31,344 bases of DNA from Cryomorphaceae bacterium (GTDB lineage Bacteria; Bacteroidota; Bacteroidia; Flavobacteriales; Crocinitomicaceae): contig JAJTDX010000031.1 in assembly GCA_021298235.1 (NCBI GenBank), positions 1-31,344 of the forward strand, given 5' to 3'. The position numbers and the translations under genes were made by a program. This document shows, one piece after another, positions 1 to 7,322 of this stretch; within the stretch, counting starts at the first letter, position 1, and each line of letters opens with the position of its first letter. The notes beneath the pieces are model-generated. The model searched no databases, was not told where the DNA came from, and saw nothing but the letters and a program-made list of their open reading frames with translations.

Positions 1-1
1 T

Positions 2-472
2 CACAAAATTGATGCTGAATATTATATTAATGTTCAAGGAGATGAACCTTTATTTAATCCAAAAGATTTAAGTCAATTACTGGCATCAATTGAAGATAAC
101 AATGGTGAAATTATAAATGGTTACTGCCCAATAACCAACGAGGTAGATTTTATAAGTGTATCAATTCCCAAAGTGGTTTTTAGACCAAATGGAAGGTTAT
201 TATACATGTCAAGAAGTCCAATTCCCGGAAACAAGATTGCAAATTTCAACTTTGGTTATAGGCAAGTATGCGCATATGCTTTTCCGAAAGAAGCGCTGCT
301 AAAATTTTCTTCTCTAAAGCAAAAGACGCCACTCGAGCAAGAGGAAGACATCGAAATATTGAGATTCTTAGAAATTGGATTTGAAGTTACAATGATTCCT
401 ATGTCTAGTGAATCCATTGCAATTGATCATCCTGAGGATGTAGATAAGGTCTGCGAAAAATTAAAATGCTAG
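2..472 (+). CDS. KdsB-like CMP-sugar cytidylyltransferase, 5' truncated
   Basis: This is the C-terminal ~156 residues of a CTP-transferase of the KdsB/acylneuraminate type, which joins CMP from CTP to a 3-deoxy-ulosonic acid in the cytoplasm. Open reading enters from the left edge in frame 2. Visible family landmarks are VQGDEPL near the edge, then SRSPIPG, then a segment resembling the KdsB 'LE..E.LE.LR' region (LEQEEDIEILRFLE), and an IDHPEDV stretch like the KdsB 'VDTPEDL' C-terminus. The N-terminal nucleotide-binding part is outside the window. The stop overlaps the start of the next gene by 7 bases, so the two are probably co-translated. The next gene is a HAD phosphatase, which suggests the pair dephosphorylates and then activates an ulosonic acid. 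Whether the substrate is Kdo or another sugar cannot be told. The region is notably AT-rich. Confidence 0.8.
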   Translation, partial: HKIDAEYYINVQGDEPLFNPKDLSQLLASIEDNNGEIINGYCPITNEVDFISVSIPKVVFRPNGRLLYMSRSPIPGNKIANFNFGYRQVCAYAFPKEALLKFSSLKQKTPLEQEEDIEILRFLEIGFEVTMIPMSSESIAIDHPEDVDKVCEKLKC

Positions 473-1080
473 ACACGTTTGAAAATATACTTTGGGATTT
501 TGATGGTGTTATCATGGATTCCATGCCTATCCGAAACAATGGGTTTAGATTAGTTCTTAAATCCTTTCCAGCAGAACAGGTGGAAGAATTAATGGCATAC
601 CATTTGGCGAATGGTGGATTATCCAGGTATCATAAGTTTCGTTATTTCTTTGAAACTATACGAAAAGAGCAAATTACCAACGACATTATAAATCAATATG
701 CACATTCATTTTCTGAGATAATGATGAAGAATTTGATTGACGAAAATTTGTTAATAGAGGATTCCATGAATTTTATTAGAAAGCAGCATATGAATTTTGA
801 AATGCACATTGTTTCAGGTTCAGATGGGCGTGAGCTAAATAAAATTTGTGAAAGGCTAAAAATTGATAGGTATTTTAATTCAATAAATGGGTCGCCAACT
901 CCGAAAAAAAAATTAGTGAAGGATATACTTGAAAAACACTGTTATGATGTAAAAAAAACGGTCCTAATAGGAGATTCCATAAATGATTGGGAAGCGGCTA
1001 TAGAAAACCAAATATATTTCATCGGATATAACAATGAAAAACTAATTAAACTCGGGCGTTACATTGAAAGTTTTAAATAG
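466..1080 (+). CDS. HAD-superfamily phosphatase (sugar-phosphate type)
   Basis: This 204-residue soluble protein carries all four HAD motifs. Motif I is DFDGV (nucleophile D11, acid D13), motif II is the serine in IVSGS (about 117), motif III is the lysine cluster after PTP (147-149), and motif IV is GDSINDW (169-175). The insertion between motifs I and II is helical, as in the C1-capped phosphoglycolate-phosphatase-like group. It begins inside the end of the KdsB-like gene. I infer that it removes the phosphate from the sugar acid which the neighbour then activates, a KdsC-like role, although KdsC itself is cap-less, so this would be an analogue. Position 904-912 holds a run of nine A within the coding frame. 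A spot count over 661-720 gives 18 G/C in 60 bases, low for the window. Confidence 0.85.
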   Translation: MLDTFENILWDFDGVIMDSMPIRNNGFRLVLKSFPAEQVEELMAYHLANGGLSRYHKFRYFFETIRKEQITNDIINQYAHSFSEIMMKNLIDENLLIEDSMNFIRKQHMNFEMHIVSGSDGRELNKICERLKIDRYFNSINGSPTPKKKLVKDILEKHCYDVKKTVLIGDSINDWEAAIENQIYFIGYNNEKLIKLGRYIESFK

Positions 1081-1113
1081 TTTACGCTTTTCATTATGAA
1101 TCATGGGTAAATC

Positions 1114-1860
1114 ATGAAAATATCAATCATCACCGTCTGCTACAATAGGGTCGCGACCATCGAAAAAGCCATTCAAAGTGTCCTCAATCAGGATTACGAT
1201 GAAATTGAATACATTGTAATAGACGGAAACTCATACGATGGAACAATAGAGATTATTGAAAAATACAGAGACAAAATAGCACATTTTACGTCAGAACCTG
1301 ACAATGGTATGTACGATGCCATCAACAAAGGATTGGCATTAGCTACCGGTGATATTGTTGGTTTAATGCATTCCGATGATGAATTCTACGACACGGGCTC
1401 TGTTTCGAAGATAGTAGCTGCGTTTGAAAAATCCAGAGCCATTGAAGGTGTTTTTGGTGATGGAATCTATGTATCCAATGACACTGAAGAAAAACTGATC
1501 AGAAATAGAATTGGTGGTGAATTTTCTCTGAAAAAATTGGAGAATGGGTGGTTGCCATTACATCCTACAGTTTACATTAAAAGAGAATTGATAAAAAAAT
1601 ACGGCAACTACAATTTGGACTTCAAAATTGCTTCTGATACTGAGTTTCTCTTGCGTTATCTCTACAAATATAAAATCAAAATCACTTATATAAAGGCCTA
1701 TATTGTGAAAATGAGAATGGGGGGACTGAGTACTTCTCGATCAAGAGCTATTCAGGTACTGAAAGAGGATTTCAAAATTTATAAGTACCATGGTCTTTCA
1801 GCGACAAAAGCTGTATTTTTGAAGAAATTTAAAACCACCTTACAATATTTCCGTAAATAA
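1114..1860 (+). CDS. Family 2 glycosyltransferase
   Basis: This 248-residue GT-A fold enzyme transfers a sugar from a nucleotide donor to a lipid-linked glycan at the inner face of the cytoplasmic membrane. The N-terminus ISIITVCYNR, the acidic DGNSYDGT (37-44), and the metal-binding HSDDEF (87-91; DxD-like) are typical of GT2 enzymes of the WcaA type. There are no membrane spans. It is followed after one base by the initiating phosphotransferase gene, so it may add one of the first sugars, but donor and acceptor cannot be read from sequence. It is the only glycosyltransferase besides WaaA in the window. Confidence 0.88.
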   Translation: MKISIITVCYNRVATIEKAIQSVLNQDYDEIEYIVIDGNSYDGTIEIIEKYRDKIAHFTSEPDNGMYDAINKGLALATGDIVGLMHSDDEFYDTGSVSKIVAAFEKSRAIEGVFGDGIYVSNDTEEKLIRNRIGGEFSLKKLENGWLPLHPTVYIKRELIKKYGNYNLDFKIASDTEFLLRYLYKYKIKITYIKAYIVKMRMGGLSTSRSRAIQVLKEDFKIYKYHGLSATKAVFLKKFKTTLQYFRK

Positions 1861-1861
1861 A

Positions 1862-3280
1862 GTGCCTCTCCTTCGCTACCTAGCATCAAACCGATTTTCT
1901 CGCTACATGAAGCTTACACTCTTGTTGTGTGACATTCTATTGCTGAATGTAGCTTATCCCCTTTCGGTCTGGGTTCGTTTTGGGAACTTTGTAAATCTGC
2001 AGGATTCAGAGGTTAAAACCATTTGGCTCTTTGCCAATGCCTTATGGATTGGATTAGTGGTATACCACAATGCGTATAAGTTGATCCGAGTGGAAAGGAT
2101 CGAAAATCTGCTGAGTCGAACATTTAAATTGTTTTTGATCCACAGTGCGATTATCTCTGTGTGTGTGATTATTTTGGATTATGATAAGATATCCCGTTTA
2201 CGGATGCTCTATTTCTTCTTGATATTTTATTCAAGCATAATGGTCCTCCGGGTAATCTATCTCAAAACGCTCAAGTATATCAGGGTAAAAGGATACAATT
2301 TTCGAAATGTGATTATCATTGGATGTAACGAAAATGGGAGACGAATTGGTGAAATTATAACGTCTGATCTTTCTTATGGTTTCCGTGTTGCTGGATATTT
2401 CGATAACCTTTCCAATCTTCAATCCCGAAATTGGTTCAATTTCAAAGGAGATATTAGTGATATTGAGGCATTTGTTCAAACTGAGAAAATTCATGAGATG
2501 TACATTGCGTTACACTTCGATCAGTCCGGACAAATAAAGGATTTGATCAGACTATCAGAGAAGTATCTTATTAGACTCAAATTCGTGCCTGACTTTTACA
2601 ATTATACACAAGCAAGAAAAGTGAATATTGATTTTTATGGGAATACCCCGGTACTCATGTTACGAAAAGAACCTCTAGAGCAGCCGTTCAATCGACTCAT
2701 TAAGAAAATTTTCGATATCTCATTTTCATTTCTCGTTATTGTATTGGTTTTTACATGGCTTTTTCCAATCCTTATGATTCTTGTTAAGTTGAGTTCTGCA
2801 GGTCCTATCTTCTTTAAACAGAAACGATCAGGAGAAGACAACAGATCATTTACTTGTCTAAAGTTTCGAACCATGCGTGTAAACTATCTGGCAGATGAAC
2901 TTCAAGCAACAGAGGGAGACCAGCGAATTACTAAAATTGGTGCATTTATGAGAAGAACGAATTTAGATGAGCTGCCTCAGTTTTTTAATGTTCTCTTGGG
3001 AAGCATGTCTGTTGTTGGACCTAGGCCGCATATGCTCAAACATACTGAGCAATATTCGGAATTAATTCATAATTATCTCATTCGCCATTTGGCTAAACCA
3101 GGAATTACCGGTTGGGCCCAAGTAAATGGTTATCGTGGCGAGACGAAAGAATTGGAGGATATGAAGAAACGAGTGGAATATGATATATGGTACATTGAAA
3201 ACTGGAGTTTCCTAATTGACATTAAGATTGTATTTAAAACTTGTACAAATATGATCAAGGGTGATAAGAAGGCTTATTAA
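1862..3280 (+). CDS. Undecaprenyl-phosphate sugar phosphotransferase (WcaJ-like)
   Basis: This 472-residue membrane protein moves a sugar-1-phosphate onto undecaprenyl phosphate and so starts the repeat unit. Residues 15-130 hold hydrophobic spans. About residues 145-250 form a Rossmann-like domain (VIIIGCNENGRRIGEI). A further hydrophobic segment near 283-305 leads into the bacterial sugar transferase domain, with KFRTMR, DELPQFFNVLLGSMSVVGPRP (from about 369) and a KPGITGWAQVNGYRG stretch. This is the full-length PHPT class, like WcaJ. The frame opens with GTG one base after the previous stop. An in-frame ATG at 1907 (residue 16) directly before the first span is a credible alternative start. 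The usual first sugar is glucose, but GalNAc-type or other transferases look similar. Confidence 0.9.
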   Translation: MPLLRYLASNRFSRYMKLTLLLCDILLLNVAYPLSVWVRFGNFVNLQDSEVKTIWLFANALWIGLVVYHNAYKLIRVERIENLLSRTFKLFLIHSAIISVCVIILDYDKISRLRMLYFFLIFYSSIMVLRVIYLKTLKYIRVKGYNFRNVIIIGCNENGRRIGEIITSDLSYGFRVAGYFDNLSNLQSRNWFNFKGDISDIEAFVQTEKIHEMYIALHFDQSGQIKDLIRLSEKYLIRLKFVPDFYNYTQARKVNIDFYGNTPVLMLRKEPLEQPFNRLIKKIFDISFSFLVIVLVFTWLFPILMILVKLSSAGPIFFKQKRSGEDNRSFTCLKFRTMRVNYLADELQATEGDQRITKIGAFMRRTNLDELPQFFNVLLGSMSVVGPRPHMLKHTEQYSELIHNYLIRHLAKPGITGWAQVNGYRGETKELEDMKKRVEYDIWYIENWSFLIDIKIVFKTCTNMIKGDKKAY

Positions 3281-3285
3281 ACTGA

Positions 3286-3341
3286 TAACGTTAACCTTTG
3301 TAATTTATTAAAACCAAATTTGGTTATTCTATGGTTTAACC
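3286..3341. promoter_or_regulatory. Palindrome cluster upstream of wza
   Basis: Three inverted repeats sit in the 120-base gap between the phosphotransferase and wza: TAACGTTA (3286-3293), the perfect 14-mer AACCAAATTTGGTT (3312-3325), and GGTTTAACC (3333-3341). None is followed by a T-run, so an intrinsic terminator is unlikely. They could be an operator, but no regulator is identified. Confidence 0.35.
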
Positions 3342-3376
3342 GAAACTATTCTTTCTTCTCCTCGTTAAAAAAAGCT

Positions 3377-3384
3377 TAAATTTG
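3377..3384 (+). promoter_or_regulatory. Candidate -7 box (TAAATTTG) for wza-wzc
   Basis: TAAATTTG fits the Bacteroidetes -7 consensus TAnnTTTG and ends 16 bases before the wza ATG, which would give a very short leader. I do not see a clean -33 TTG at the usual spacing, so this is tentative. Confidence 0.35.
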
Positions 3385-3400
3385 TCATCGAGATGCCTGC

Positions 3401-4180
3401 ATGAAGAAATTCCCATTAGCTTATTTTACTTTAATTTTTGGTTTTTTTATACTATTAAATTCGTGTAAAACAAGGGAGAAAATTGCCTTATTTCAAAATC
3501 AGGCTTCTGACTCAACCCACATTCAATCTCAATATACACCGATCATAAAAACAGATGATTTCTTGTCTGTTTTGGTGTCTTCTGATGACCCGGAGTCTGT
3601 ATTAGTATTCAATCCCGCTGTGGTTCCTCAGAATATGAACAATGGTTATCTTATGGGGAATCCTGTTCTCTCTGGTTATTTGGTAAATGCAATTGGTGAA
3701 ATTAAGCTACCAGTTATAGGTGTTGTAAAAGTCGTTGGATTAAATCGAATGGAGGCTACTGCTTTGATCGAGGAAAAATTAAAGGAGTATATCAAGAATC
3801 CGGTTGTGAATATCCAAATTCAGAATTATAAAATAACAGTTCTTGGTGATGTTAAAAGTCCAGGTACGTTTAAGATTCCAAACGAAAGAATCACTCTTTT
3901 GGAGGCTATTGGACTTGCAGGTGATCTGAAGATGACGGCTCGAAGAAATAATATACTTGTTATTCGCGATGAGAACGGTAAAAAAACTGAGTACAGGGTA
4001 GACCTCACACGAAAAGATTTATTTTCGTCACCGGTCTATTATCTCACACAAAATGATGTGGTGTATGTTGAACCGAATTCGACCGCAATGTCAGAATCCA
4101 CGTTGTGGCGAACAACGGGTCCAATTTTCATCTCGCTTACTTCATTGGTGGTAACCACTGTAACTTTACTTTTCAGATAA
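3401..4180 (+). CDS. wza: Wza-type polysaccharide export lipoprotein
   Basis: This 259-residue outer-membrane-associated lipoprotein is predicted to form the periplasmic/outer-membrane exit channel for the glycan. A signal peptide ends in a lipobox LNSC with the acylated cysteine at 22. The Poly_export domain covers about 45-135 (the stretch around DDFLSVLVSSDDPES through the GEIKLPVIG region), followed by one SLBB domain beginning KITVLGDVKSPGTF. A hydrophobic C-terminal segment (about 238-257) resembles the single C-terminal span of short Bacteroidetes Wza forms. The stop is one base before the wzc start, the classic Wza-Wzc pair. The usual E. coli protein is longer (about 379 residues), so this is the compact form. 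Confidence 0.92.
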   Translation: MKKFPLAYFTLIFGFFILLNSCKTREKIALFQNQASDSTHIQSQYTPIIKTDDFLSVLVSSDDPESVLVFNPAVVPQNMNNGYLMGNPVLSGYLVNAIGEIKLPVIGVVKVVGLNRMEATALIEEKLKEYIKNPVVNIQIQNYKITVLGDVKSPGTFKIPNERITLLEAIGLAGDLKMTARRNNILVIRDENGKKTEYRVDLTRKDLFSSPVYYLTQNDVVYVEPNSTAMSESTLWRTTGPIFISLTSLVVTTVTLLFR

Positions 4181-4181
4181 A

Positions 4182-6548
4182 ATGATTCAGCACCCTGGGG
4201 CAACCGAACAGAATGCCGATGAATTCAACCTTAGAGAATTAATCGATAAATATCGATATCGTTGGAAGTGGTTTGTAGCTGGCCTCATACTAATGGTTGG
4301 TGCGTCTTTTCTATATGTTAGATATTCTGTGCCTCAATATGAATCCCGTGCGAGCGTACTTGTCCGTGAAGACGAAAAAGGCGGTGGTTTGGCCCAATTT
4401 TCTGTATTTAAGGACTTGGGACTCATGGGGGGGGCGAGCAATTTGGACAATGAAATTGAAATTTACAAGTCTAGAAAACTACTCACGGGGGTTATCAAAA
4501 AACTAAGATTGAATTTTAATACCCACCTTATCGGTGACAATAGTCGCATGCTTCGTGGTGAGGTGTATGACAAGTCACCAGTATCAATTATTCCAGCTGA
4601 GGAAGATAGTTTGTTTGATGAGGTTGACACCGAGTTTGAGCTTGTTCTAACCTCAAAGAATCAATACCAACTCATAAATAAAGACGGGGCTAACATTGGT
4701 ACGTTTAATTTTGGCGCAGTAGTAAATTCTCGTTTCGGTAAGTTCATTGTCAACAAAACAAATCACATGACTGCCAAATGGGTCTCAAAAAGTTTACTTT
4801 TTAAGATAACCCCCTTAGAAGATGTTGTGAATGAGCTTCAGGAAGCTATAAAGGTCGAAAGTCCGAGTAAAAACTCAAATGTCCTAACAATTTCAATTCG
4901 TGGTGCCCAAATAGAAAAAAACAATCAGATCATCAACGAATTGATTGCTCAGCATGAACAAAGTGCCATAGAAGATAAGAATGAAGTTGCAGAGAACACT
5001 AGTGGTTTTATAGATGAACGGATGAAGTTTATTGCTGCCGAACTATCAGAGGTTGAGGCGGAAGGTGAAAAATTTAAAACAACCAATAAAATAGTAGATG
5101 TCACCTCTGACGCAGCATTGTACATGACTAAAGAGAGTGAAACAGAAAAAGCCATAACTGAATCAAGTATTCAATTGAGTTTGTCTGATTTCATGAACGA
5201 ATTTATTCAGAAGCATCAAGGATATTCTGAACTATTGCCTGCAAATCTAGGATTCAAGGATCAGTCTATTATTTTGATGACTACCCAATACAATCAGCTC
5301 GTACTTGATAGGAACAAGTTGCTGATCAATTCAGGTGAAAAAAGTCCGAATGTTCAAAAAATCGAAGGTCAGCTTGCAGGATTGAAATCAAGCTTGATTC
5401 AGAGCTTGAAGAATTTGCGCACATCTTTGCAATTGGAATTAGGAAAACTGAAGGCTCAAGAGGCACTTTATGAGTCGAGAATTTCTTCCATCCCACAATT
5501 TGAAAGAGAATACCGTGATATTCTGCGTCAACAACAGATTAAAGAAACCCTTTATCTCTATCTCCTTCAAAAAAGAGAAGAAAATGAGATAACGCTGGCA
5601 GCATCTGTTGCTAACACACGCGTCATTGACTATGCATACAGCAATGGAAAACCTATATCTCCTAAAAAGAAGATCATCTATCTAGGGGCACTTCTGTTAG
5701 GACTGATTTTACCAGCAGGCATTATTTACCTTATTGATTTGATTGATAATAAGGTGCATAGTCGGAAAGATATTGAAGGTTACGGACTACCTGTAATTGG
5801 AGAAATCCCGGTGGATAAAACAAAAAGAACTCTCGTAACCGGTCATGGAGAAAGAACAGGTATAGCTGAAGCATTCAGACTGTTGAGGACTAATATCAGT
5901 TTTATGTTAGATTCCTCACGTAAGGAAGGTCAGGTCATTTTTGTAACTTCTACCTTAGCTTCAGAGGGGAAATCGTTCAATTCTCTCAACCTTGCAAATA
6001 CTCTGTCTCTGTCTGGTAAACGTACGGTGCTTGTTGGGTTAGATTTAAGGGCTCCGAAATTGTTGGATTATTTAGGTTTGAAATCAACTGAGGTTCGTGG
6101 GGTTTCTAATTATATTACGGAGACAAGTCTTACATTGGATGACATTCTAATGCCTGTCAAGGATTCCGATGCCCTAATGTTTATTCCTTCCGGTGCTATT
6201 CCTCCGAATCCGGCTGAATTATTGATGAGAACAAGGCTAGATGAGCTCTTTTCAACCTTGCGAAGTCAGTTTGATTATATTGTTGTAGATACTGCTCCTG
6301 TTGGATTGGTAACGGATACTCTACTGATTTCTGATAAATCTGACGTGATAATTTATGTGGTACGCGCTAATTTTTTAGACAAACGGATGCTATCTATCCC
6401 TTCTAAACTTCACGCTGAAAACAAGCTAAAAAATATGGCAGTTTTAATCAATGCAGTTGATCTGAATGGGAAGGGTTATGGCTATGGCTACGGCTATGGT
6501 ATTGAAAATGAGAAAAAAAGTTTCTTAAAGCGATTGTTCCGTCGTTGA
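4182..6548 (+). CDS. wzc: Wzc-type polysaccharide co-polymerase / BY-kinase
   Basis: This 788-residue inner-membrane protein controls polysaccharide chain length and export and autophosphorylates on tyrosine. In order it has a Wzz-like segment, TM1 (about 31-48), a long periplasmic part with coiled-coil and GNVR-type sequence, TM2 (about 497-519), and a cytoplasmic BY-kinase. Kinase motifs are Walker A VTSTLASEGKSF (588-599), Walker A' VLVGLDLR (616-623) and Walker B ending in D703 (IVVDTAP). The C-terminus has the tyrosine cluster expected of these kinases, here four Tyr (766, 768, 770, 772) alternating with Gly, followed by a basic tail. It pairs with Wza upstream. The likely phosphatase partner is the PHP protein at 16038. 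An 8-base G run (4427-4434) lies in the 5' part. Confidence 0.95.
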   Translation: MIQHPGATEQNADEFNLRELIDKYRYRWKWFVAGLILMVGASFLYVRYSVPQYESRASVLVREDEKGGGLAQFSVFKDLGLMGGASNLDNEIEIYKSRKLLTGVIKKLRLNFNTHLIGDNSRMLRGEVYDKSPVSIIPAEEDSLFDEVDTEFELVLTSKNQYQLINKDGANIGTFNFGAVVNSRFGKFIVNKTNHMTAKWVSKSLLFKITPLEDVVNELQEAIKVESPSKNSNVLTISIRGAQIEKNNQIINELIAQHEQSAIEDKNEVAENTSGFIDERMKFIAAELSEVEAEGEKFKTTNKIVDVTSDAALYMTKESETEKAITESSIQLSLSDFMNEFIQKHQGYSELLPANLGFKDQSIILMTTQYNQLVLDRNKLLINSGEKSPNVQKIEGQLAGLKSSLIQSLKNLRTSLQLELGKLKAQEALYESRISSIPQFEREYRDILRQQQIKETLYLYLLQKREENEITLAASVANTRVIDYAYSNGKPISPKKKIIYLGALLLGLILPAGIIYLIDLIDNKVHSRKDIEGYGLPVIGEIPVDKTKRTLVTGHGERTGIAEAFRLLRTNISFMLDSSRKEGQVIFVTSTLASEGKSFNSLNLANTLSLSGKRTVLVGLDLRAPKLLDYLGLKSTEVRGVSNYITETSLTLDDILMPVKDSDALMFIPSGAIPPNPAELLMRTRLDELFSTLRSQFDYIVVDTAPVGLVTDTLLISDKSDVIIYVVRANFLDKRMLSIPSKLHAENKLKNMAVLINAVDLNGKGYGYGYGYGIENEKKSFLKRLFRR
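4427..4434 (+). repeat. G8 homopolymer inside wzc
   Basis: Eight consecutive G encode part of Met-Gly-Gly-Ala near residue 83 of Wzc. Such tracts are prone to slippage. A gain or loss of one base would throw the gene out of frame early in the periplasmic domain. Confidence 0.7.
6474..6500 (+). repeat. Imperfect hexanucleotide repeat encoding the Wzc Tyr-Gly tail
   Basis: Four consecutive GGY-TAY units plus a final GGT encode Gly-Tyr four times and a closing Gly. Units differ only at third codon positions. Loss or gain of one unit would keep frame and change the number of candidate phosphotyrosines by one. Confidence 0.75.
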
Positions 6549-6560
6549 ATTTAGTTTTTC

Positions 6561-7322
6561 ATGTTATATAGATTCTGCGTAATTGTCCTTTTTATTAATT
6601 CAATAAGTAGCGTACTTGGTCAGCGTAATGTCCGCGATTCCACAATTGGCACACCTCTCGTTGGTGTTCAATACGGAGCTAATTGGACAGCTGCGGATCT
6701 TGCAGATAGGTATGGATTTATTAACCACATTGGAATACTGGCAGGATATAAAACCAATAAAAATTGGTATGTGGGTATGGATGCCAATTTTATGTTTGGA
6801 AATCAAATCAGGATATCCGGACTGTTTGATCATCTTGTGGACTCTTATGGTCATATTACAGACGTCAATGGCGATACCGGAATTGTTGTAGTCTATTCCC
6901 GAGGTGTAAATGCCAACGTCACGTTCGGCAAGATCATTCCTGTGTTGAGTCCCAACGAAAATTCGGGTATTTTCTTTCATGCAGGTATAGGTTATTTGCT
7001 TCATCGGTTGAGAGTTGAAACGCAAGATCAGGTGATTCCTCAACTTGAGCTCGATTACCGCAAGGGGTATGACCGATTAACCATCGGTACGAACCTCCAT
7101 CAGTTTCTTGGGTATTCATTCCTGGCCAATGGTGGGTTTTATAATTTCTACGGGGGTTTTTATCTTCAGGAGGGACTAACATGGAATCAGCGTACCATTT
7201 TTTTTGATCAACCGAATGTCCCAGTTTCTAAAGAAATGCGATTGGATATTCAATATGGTTTAAAAATAGGTTGGTACATTCCGTTCTACAAACGGCAACC
7301 TAAGGATTTCTACTTCGACTGA
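6561..7322 (+). CDS. Uncharacterised predicted outer-membrane beta-barrel protein
   Basis: I do not recognise a named family. The 253-residue protein begins with a signal peptide (about 1-20, ending near VLGQ). The remainder is rich in aromatic residues alternating with Gly and polar residues, in short strands such as IGILAGYKTNKNWYVGMDAN, IFFHAGIGYLLHRL and IQYGLKIGWYIPFY, which suggests a small 8- to 12-strand barrel. It starts 12 bases after wzc, and its TGA overlaps the ATG of waaA (TGATG), so it is probably translationally coupled to the Kdo transferase. A function in LPS or capsule display is inferred only from position. Confidence 0.75.
   Translation: MLYRFCVIVLFINSISSVLGQRNVRDSTIGTPLVGVQYGANWTAADLADRYGFINHIGILAGYKTNKNWYVGMDANFMFGNQIRISGLFDHLVDSYGHITDVNGDTGIVVVYSRGVNANVTFGKIIPVLSPNENSGIFFHAGIGYLLHRLRVETQDQVIPQLELDYRKGYDRLTIGTNLHQFLGYSFLANGGFYNFYGGFYLQEGLTWNQRTIFFDQPNVPVSKEMRLDIQYGLKIGWYIPFYKRQPKDFYFD

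Noticed and set aside
173..472. GTG start giving a 99-residue protein at the left edge
   Set aside because: The frame is open to the window edge and the upstream residues (VQGDEPL) match the cytidylyltransferase family, so this is a truncated gene.
904..912. A9 run in the HAD gene as a phase switch
   Set aside because: It encodes consecutive lysines near the motif III position in an AT-rich gene, and similar A-runs occur elsewhere, so it is not distinctive.
3312..3325. Palindrome AACCAAATTTGGTT as a terminator
   Set aside because: There is no loop and no T-run follows; an operator is more plausible.
6600..7043. 147-codon open frame on the - strand
   Set aside because: Antisense to the signal-peptide outer-membrane protein gene, with no recognisable domain or start context.
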